Position numbers and translations under genes: made by a program. From contig NZ_SHKY01000001.1 of the NCBI RefSeq assembly GCF_004217545.1, forward strand, positions 1,922,001 to 1,986,000: 64,000 bases of DNA. The letters run 5' to 3'. The notes beneath the pieces are model-generated. The model searched no databases. It saw only the letters and a list, made by a program, of their open reading frames with translations, and was not told the origin of the DNA. Positions 59,088 to 64,000 of this stretch are shown piece after piece. The number at the start of each line of letters is the position of its first letter. The stretch's first letter is position 1. This DNA is from Krasilnikovia cinnamomea. GTDB taxonomy: Bacteria > Actinomycetota > Actinomycetes > Mycobacteriales > Micromonosporaceae.

Positions 59088-60303
59088 TGATTATGTCCAG
59101 CCCGATCCTGCGGCCCGCCCGGTCGAACAGCAGCAGCTCACCCAGATCCAGCCCGGCGGTCAGCCGCGCACCCACGGCCACCGTGCCCGGCGCGGCGATC
59201 CGGACCAGCACCTCCCCGGCGGGCGGCGGCTCGCCGGTCACCTCCGGGTCGTACGCCGGGACGAAGCCGTACGGCGTCCGCTCGGGAGACCGGCCACCCG
59301 CCGCCGGGAAGTCGACCACCTGCGGTGGCGTCGGCACCCCACCGGTGTCCAGGTACGCCAGCACGTCGGGCCCCCGGTTCAGCACCGCCCGTACCGTCCC
59401 GGTGAGCTGGACCGGCTCGTCCGTGGCCGGGCGCAGCGCCCGCAGCGCCACGGTCACCCGCTCGGTGTGCCGCCGGGCCAGGGCGGCCGTACGCGGGTCA
59501 CCGGGCGGCAGCTCGATCTCCTGGGAGCCCAGGTCCAGCACGACCCGGCCGTTCACGGCGTACACCGCGGCCTCCAGCAGGCTGGTCGGCGGGGTGCCGA
59601 GGAACGCGGCCACGAACAGCGTGCGCGGGTCGGCGTACACCTGCGCGGGCGGGCCGACCTGCTGCAGCACGCCGCGACGCAGCACCGCCACACGGTCCGC
59701 CATGCTCAGCGCCTCGTTCTGGTCGTGCGTGACGTACACGGTCGTCACGCCGATCCGGCGGGCCAGCGCGGTGATCTCGCCGCGCAGATCCGCCCGCACC
59801 CCGGCGTCCACATTGGACAGGGGCTCGTCGAGCAGCAGCAGCGCCGGGCGGCGTACCAGCGCGCGGGCCAGCGCGACCCGCTGCCGCTGGCCGCCCGACA
59901 GGTGCTCGGGACGGCGGCCGAGCAGGTCGGCGATGCCGAGGTGACGTGCCATCTCGGCGATCCGGGCCGCCACGTCGGTGGCCGAACCGCCCGCGGCGCG
60001 CAGCGGGAAGCCGATGTTCTGCGCGACCGTGAGGTGGGGGTACAGCGCGAACGTCTGCACCACCAGGGCGACGTTGCGTTCCTGCGGCGGGATCGCCGTG
60101 ACCGGTACGCCGTCCAGCAGCACCTCGCCCCGGGTCGGCTCCTCCAGGCCCCCGATCAGGCGCAGCAGCGTGGACTTCCCGCAGCCGCTGGGGCCGAGCA
60201 GCACCAGGAACTCGCCGGACGCCACGTCGAGATCGACGCGATCCACAGCCGTCGCGCCGTCGCCGAAGACCTTCGAGACCGCCCGGACGGCGATCGCCAC
60301 CAT
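59083..60303 (-). CDS. sugar-type ABC transporter ATP-binding protein (MsiK/UgpC-like)
   Basis: A 406-residue ATPase of the CUT1 sugar-importer class: Walker A GPSGCGKST, Q-loop VVQTFALYPHL, signature LSGGQRQR, Walker B LLLLDEPLS, H-loop VTHDQNEA, and a C-terminal OB/TOBE regulatory region from ~residue 240. No permease or binding-protein genes are near. In streptomycetes one such ATPase (MsiK) powers several importers including those for chitobiose and cellobiose; placement next to a chitinase fits that, by inference. It starts 46 bp after the calcium-repeat gene and may be cotranscribed with the cluster upstream. Confidence 0.88.
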   Translation of the reverse strand: MVAIAVRAVSKVFGDGATAVDRVDLDVASGEFLVLLGPSGCGKSTLLRLIGGLEEPTRGEVLLDGVPVTAIPPQERNVALVVQTFALYPHLTVAQNIGFPLRAAGGSATDVAARIAEMARHLGIADLLGRRPEHLSGGQRQRVALARALVRRPALLLLDEPLSNVDAGVRADLRGEITALARRIGVTTVYVTHDQNEALSMADRVAVLRRGVLQQVGPPAQVYADPRTLFVAAFLGTPPTSLLEAAVYAVNGRVVLDLGSQEIELPPGDPRTAALARRHTERVTVALRALRPATDEPVQLTGTVRAVLNRGPDVLAYLDTGGVPTPPQVVDFPAAGGRSPERTPYGFVPAYDPEVTGEPPPAGEVLVRIAAPGTVAVGARLTAGLDLGELLLFDRAGRRIGLDIIS

Positions 60304-60349
60304 CCGTCCATCCTGTACGGCGGCGGCGGCCGAGACCAGAGGATCGGAG

Positions 60350-61234
60350 TCAGTGCTCCTGCCAGACGGAACGGTCGAGCCAGCCGTCGCCGTTGTCGTC
60401 GTACATCCGCTTCTCGAACACGCCGTCGTGGTTCTTGTCGTAGTCGGCGTAGTCGACGGTGCGGTCCGCGTCCACGTCGTGCCCGATGAAGTCGGCCCGC
60501 CCGTCGCGGTTGAGATCCACCGCGATGTCCACCCCGCCGTCGGCGCGGCCGCGGTAGGTGGCCTTGTCCCAGGTGCCGTCGCCGTCCGCGTCGACCCGGT
60601 TGCGGTAGCCCTTCGGCGGCGCCAGGTGCTCCGCCTCGCCCTGGAACCGCGACGGCTCCCCCAGGCCGGTGTGCGGGGCGGCGCCGAGCCCCGAGACCGG
60701 CGGCAGGCCGTCCAGGTCGGGTGCCCCGTCGGATTCGGGGGCGGCGCCGAGCCCGGAACGGGCCAGCGGCGTCAGGTCCTCGGGCGCCCCGCCGCCCGCG
60801 CCCCGCGCCGGGGCCGAGCCGAAGCCCTGGGTGCCCCCGGTGACGTCCGCGGCGTGCTGGGCGGCCTCGCCCGCCGCCGTGCCGAACTCCGACCACGGGC
60901 CGAGACCGGCGGCGGAGGGGGCGGACCCGAGCCCGGTCCGCGCGTCGCCCGCACCGCCCATGCCGGAGTGCGCGCTTTCCGGGCCGGAATGCGCGGCGCC
61001 CGCACCCAGCTCCGTGAACGCGGAGAACAGCCCGAACGTGCTCGACTTGCTCGTCCGGGTCTCCACCACGGCGTGGGCGGCACCGGCGTCCGCCGCCACC
61101 TGGCGGCGCAGCAGTTCGGCCTCGCCGTTGTCCAGCACGTAGCCGGACAGCGCCGAGTCCGCGTCCCGGGCCAGCTCGGCGGCGAACGACGGCTCGTTGA
61201 GCAGCCGTTCCAGCACGACGTCGAAGTCGCTCAT
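60350..61234 (-). CDS. calcium-repeat protein with RiPP-leader-like N-terminus
   Basis: A 294-residue protein in three parts. Residues 1-50 form a helical, leader-like domain (SDFDVVLERLLNEPSFAAEL, DADSALSGYVLDNGEAELL) that resembles Nif11/Os1348-type leader regions of peptide natural product precursors. A Gly/Ala/Ser-rich middle (~70-210) has repeats of the kind (S/T)GLGxAP. The C-terminal ~85 residues carry five Asp-rich calcium loops (DADGDGTWD, DLNRDGRAD, DVDADRTVD, DKNHDGVFE, DDNGDGWLD). No signal peptide. The neighbour genes encode a zinc-ribbon protein and an M50 protease. Role unknown; an export or processing substrate is a reasonable guess. Confidence 0.75.
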   Translation of the reverse strand: MSDFDVVLERLLNEPSFAAELARDADSALSGYVLDNGEAELLRRQVAADAGAAHAVVETRTSKSSTFGLFSAFTELGAGAAHSGPESAHSGMGGAGDARTGLGSAPSAAGLGPWSEFGTAAGEAAQHAADVTGGTQGFGSAPARGAGGGAPEDLTPLARSGLGAAPESDGAPDLDGLPPVSGLGAAPHTGLGEPSRFQGEAEHLAPPKGYRNRVDADGDGTWDKATYRGRADGGVDIAVDLNRDGRADFIGHDVDADRTVDYADYDKNHDGVFEKRMYDDNGDGWLDRSVWQEH

Positions 61235-61300
61235 ACCCAACAAAGCTAGCCGACCCCGTCGAGGCGGGGTATCGCCCGGCTCACTGAAGCCGCGCCCGGC

Positions 61301-61516
61301 TCAGTCGAGTTCCGGCATCGGGATCGGCTGCGGGCGCGGGCGGCAGGTGCCGCACTGCACCGCGTCCTCCACCACGAGCGCTTCCGCCCGGCGCCGGCTC
61401 TCCGACCGGTTCACCTGCAACAGGTACGGCCCGAACCGCGCGTGGTCCTCGCACACCCCACGACCGCAGAACCGGCACGATCCCCGCGCCGCCTTGGCAC
61501 AGAACCAGCACAACAC
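61301..61516 (-). CDS. small zinc-ribbon protein
   Basis: A 71-residue protein starting at GTG (GGAG 9 nt before). It has CWFC, CRFCGRGVCEDHARF and a later CGTC, enough for one or two zinc sites resembling B-box or DUF2180-type ribbons of actinobacteria. No membrane segment. It lies between the M50 protease and the calcium-repeat gene with gaps of 54 and 66 bp on the same strand, so probably in one operon with them. Confidence 0.75.
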   Translation of the reverse strand: MLCWFCAKAARGSCRFCGRGVCEDHARFGPYLLQVNRSESRRRAEALVVEDAVQCGTCRPRPQPIPMPELD

Positions 61517-61570
61517 CGAACTTGTCTCCTCTGTCGTAGTCCCCCACCAGGCAGGATGCCGTTAATTCCG

Positions 61571-64000
61571 TCAGCCGATGCTGATCGGCGGCAACGTCGG
61601 CGGGTCGCTGGTCGGCACCGTGGTCGGGACCGTGGTCGGCACCGTCGTCGGGACCGTGGTCGGCACCGTCGTCGGCGCCGTGGTCGGCGTCGTCGTGGTC
61701 GGGCGCGTGGTCGGCCGCGTCGCCGGTGGACGGGTGGTCGGCGGCCGGACGGTGGTGGTCGCCGCCGGGGGCGGCGTGGTCGTGGCGCGCGGGGTGGTCG
61801 GCGTCGGCTGGGGCGGCGGGGCCACCGTCGTCGGCGGGACGGTCGTCTCGGTCGGCAGCGGCTCGGACGGCAGGTCCGAGGGCGGTTCGTCGCTCGGCGA
61901 CTCACTCGGCCCGGCCGCCGGTGGCGCAACGGGCACCCCGTCGCCGCAGGTCAGAGCGTTGCCGGTGGCCGGGGAGGGTACCCCGGCGACGGTGGCGACA
62001 CCGGACGAGACCGTGACCGCGCCCGGGTCCACCGCGAACCACGCGGCGCCGGTGCTGGCCACCTCGCCGAGCGGACGCTGCACGCTCAGGGCCAGCGGCC
62101 GGAACGCCCCGCTGGTGCTGGTCGTGTCGGCCAGCAGGCGACCGTTGTCGATGGCCAGCTCCCCGTGCGGCTCGCGGTGCCGGGCCGTCTCCGTCCAGAG
62201 CCGCCCCACCTGGGCGCGCGAGCCGGAGCACAGCACGGCCGCGGCGCCGCCGGTGAACGTGAGCCGGCCGGAGGCCTGGTCCGGCACCTCGATCCGGGTG
62301 CCGTCGCCGACGTACCGGCGGTCGCCCTCGTTGAGGATGACGGTGGTCCCGCCGACCAGGGCGGTGACCCGGCCACGCTCGGCGGTGAGCAGCACCCGGT
62401 CGGTGGGCATCTCCGCCCAGGCCGGGCTCGGCGCGAGGTTGGCACCGGTCAGCAGCAGGGCCAGCAGCAGGCCGAGCACCACCAGCCACCACATCCGCCG
62501 CTCGAACCGCTGATCCACGTCGGGGTCGTCGGACTCGGACGGCGGCCCCGGCGGCACGGCCAGCGGCGGGTACACAGTCGGGTGCACCCCGGCGGTCGGC
62601 GCGGTGGTGCCCGGCCGCAGCACCGGCGGCGGCGCGGCGTGGCGGGCCGCGCCGACCAGCGGCGGCAGGTGCGAGGCGTCCGGAATGACCCACAACCGGA
62701 CCGGGGTACGGGTCTGCGCGACCATCCCCGGGTCGCCGTCGCCGACCGGCCCGACCAGCGTGCCGCGGCGCAGCTCGACCCCGTCGGGCATGGCGATGAC
62801 GCCGGACTCGACCACGACCGCGTGGGTCGGTCCGGGCAGGACGACCGGTGCCCCGGGCGCCAGGTCCACCGGGTGCGCGGAGGCGATCAGCGCCAGCCGG
62901 TCGTCGGCGGCGAGCCCGGCCAGCGCCGGGGTGTCCGCGAACAGCGTCTCGGCCTCCGCCCGGTCCTTCGGCGGGGGGCCGGGCATCGGCCCGACGACCG
63001 TGGCGACCGTGGCGGTCGGCACCGCCAGCAGGGTGGTGTCCGCGGTGTGCCAGTCCAGCGCCGTGGCCCGCCCGGTGAGCGCGCTGGCCAGCCCCACGAC
63101 GCCGCCGGGGCCGACGTGGTGCCGGATGGTGCCGCCCGGGTCGCCCGGCTTGCGGGCCTGCATCGCGCCGTCGACCACCACGTACACGGCGGAGGGGGCG
63201 CTGCCCGCGAGGACGAGCTGCCGCCCGGAGGCGGGACGTTCCCAGCGGGCCCGCTCCGCGAGGTTGGCCAGCACCGGCTCGGGCAGACCGCCCAGTTCCG
63301 AGGAGAGCAGCGCGGCCAGCCGGCGTGGGGTGTCGGCCTCGCGTTCGCGTTCGGCGGAGCGCTCGCGGGCGGTACGCCACCAGCGGGCCAGCCACCCGGC
63401 GGCCAGGTAGATCAGGGGGGCGGCGAGCCCGCCGACGATGAGCAGGAGCAGCAGCTGGCTGCCCACCCCGCCGTGCCACAGCCCGGTGATCACCCCGGAC
63501 ACCCGGTCCGCCCACACCCGGTACGCCAGGTTCGCCGCGACCGCCAGCCACAGGATGGCCAGCACGCCGTACATGGCGACCAGGCGGCCCTCGCGGTCCA
63601 GTTCGCCCCATTTGCGGGGACGTCCGCGCAGCCGGCCGCCGACCCAGGCGAGCCCGCGGGCCCGCAGGTTCGGGATCTCCAGCCAGTCCATGAGCAGGTA
63701 GTAGCCGTCGAGCGCGATGAACGGGTTCAGGTTGAACAGCACGTTCAGGTACCACGCGAAGGCGAGTTTGAACGCCAGCGGCCCGAGCGCGGGGATCGCG
63801 AAGCCGACCAGTTGCATCCCCCCGGCCAGCACCAGCCCGGTCAGCGGCCCGGCGGCCGTGGTGAGGATGCGCGCCCGGCGCCCGGCCATCCACACGTCGG
63901 TGGTGTCCACGAACACCGACGGGATGCCGAAGTAGACCAGCAGCCCGGCGGCGGGCACCTCCCGCCCGGCGTGCTTGGTGGCCAGCGCGTGGCCGAGCTC
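61571..64000 (-). CDS. M50 (site-2-protease type) metalloprotease with cNMP-like and FecR-like domains, partial
   Basis: The visible 809 residues lack the true N-terminus, which lies past the window edge. The first residues are ELGHALATKH, so the zinc HExxH motif straddles the edge; the third ligand motif NPFIALDGYYLL follows. About six membrane helices are seen to ~residue 215. A cyclic-nucleotide-binding-like domain (~235-330, GGVVGLASALTGRA), a second degenerate one, a membrane helix (WWLVVLGLLLALLLTGANLA) and an extracytoplasmic FecR-like beta domain (GRVTALVGGTTVILNEGDRR) come next, then a Pro/Thr tail. Such large M50 proteins accompany peptide export systems; here the partner may be the calcium-repeat protein. 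Confidence 0.85.
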   Translation of the reverse strand, partial: ELGHALATKHAGREVPAAGLLVYFGIPSVFVDTTDVWMAGRRARILTTAAGPLTGLVLAGGMQLVGFAIPALGPLAFKLAFAWYLNVLFNLNPFIALDGYYLLMDWLEIPNLRARGLAWVGGRLRGRPRKWGELDREGRLVAMYGVLAILWLAVAANLAYRVWADRVSGVITGLWHGGVGSQLLLLLIVGGLAAPLIYLAAGWLARWWRTARERSAEREREADTPRRLAALLSSELGGLPEPVLANLAERARWERPASGRQLVLAGSAPSAVYVVVDGAMQARKPGDPGGTIRHHVGPGGVVGLASALTGRATALDWHTADTTLLAVPTATVATVVGPMPGPPPKDRAEAETLFADTPALAGLAADDRLALIASAHPVDLAPGAPVVLPGPTHAVVVESGVIAMPDGVELRRGTLVGPVGDGDPGMVAQTRTPVRLWVIPDASHLPPLVGAARHAAPPPVLRPGTTAPTAGVHPTVYPPLAVPPGPPSESDDPDVDQRFERRMWWLVVLGLLLALLLTGANLAPSPAWAEMPTDRVLLTAERGRVTALVGGTTVILNEGDRRYVGDGTRIEVPDQASGRLTFTGGAAAVLCSGSRAQVGRLWTETARHREPHGELAIDNGRLLADTTSTSGAFRPLALSVQRPLGEVASTGAAWFAVDPGAVTVSSGVATVAGVPSPATGNALTCGDGVPVAPPAAGPSESPSDEPPSDLPSEPLPTETTVPPTTVAPPPQPTPTTPRATTTPPPAATTTVRPPTTRPPATRPTTRPTTTTPTTAPTTVPTTVPTTVPTTVPTTVPTSDPPTLPPISIG
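61611..61682. repeat. 12-bp tandem repeat encoding a PTTV tail
   Basis: Six 12-bp units (GTCGGCACCGTG and close variants) run without interruption from 61611. On the minus strand they encode PTTV repeats at the C-terminus of the M50 protein. Similar but less regular text continues to about 61760. Confidence 0.85.

Overview
The window is a 64 kb piece of a very GC-rich actinobacterial chromosome. Gene content points to a filamentous, soil-type member of the Micromonosporaceae or a close relative: many GTG starts, secreted chitinases and a glucanase with P/T-rich linkers, Hanks-type kinases, STAS/anti-sigma proteins, a DdaH-RocD arginine module and a MsiK-like sugar ATPase. This placement is inference from gene content; there is no rRNA or other decisive marker.

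Layout. 0-1.1 kb: DUF305 protein and a small secreted protein, convergent across a strong hairpin. 1.4-7.1 kb: a tRNA-Arg(CCG) followed by HipA toxin wreckage and a type I restriction-modification operon (HsdR, then HsdM fused to a single specificity half), visibly lower in GC, so a probable island. 7.1-12.3 kb: a STAS/ATPase anti-sigma-type regulator, a broken hybrid histidine kinase gene, a divergent pirin/MarR pair with three palindromic operators, and an SGNH hydrolase. 12.6-19.7 kb: a Tat-exported TolB-propeller/amidohydrolase, a secreted propeller protein, and two proteins of unknown role. 19.7-27.2 kb: AdhE, a CPBP protease, a two-gene membrane operon and a diguanylate cyclase. 27.1-38.5 kb: two paralogous Ser/Thr kinases, hydrolases, a VOC protein, STAS and AraC regulators, small proteins, an oxidoreductase and two small membrane proteins. 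38.5-42.2 kb: an 83-bp tandem repeat, a YgiC/YgiB-like pair, an SDR reductase and a DedA protein. 42.3-49.1 kb: two chitinases, a GH16 glucanase, a membrane-anchored polysaccharide deacetylase and a Nei/Fpg glycosylase. 49.3-57.4 kb: ClpP, the DdaH-RocD operon, an FHA protein, a pterin dehydratase, an LppX-type lipoprotein, an acyltransferase with a displaced C-terminus and a patatin. 57.5-64 kb: a third chitinase, an orphan sugar-type ABC ATPase, and a cluster made of a calcium-repeat protein with a RiPP-leader-like N-terminus, a zinc-ribbon protein and an M50 metalloprotease that runs off the window.

How it fits together. The most coherent theme is polysaccharide use: three GH18 chitinases and one GH16 enzyme, with an AT-rich palindromic box shared by two of the chitinase promoters and a CebR-like operator on the glucanase promoter. 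The least explained part is the right-end cluster (60.3-64 kb), my best candidate for an undescribed processing or surface-display system. Other signals worth attention are a dispersed REP-like palindrome family, the M-S fusion restriction system, and three +1 indels in homopolymers that break two genes, which could be real decay or sequence error.
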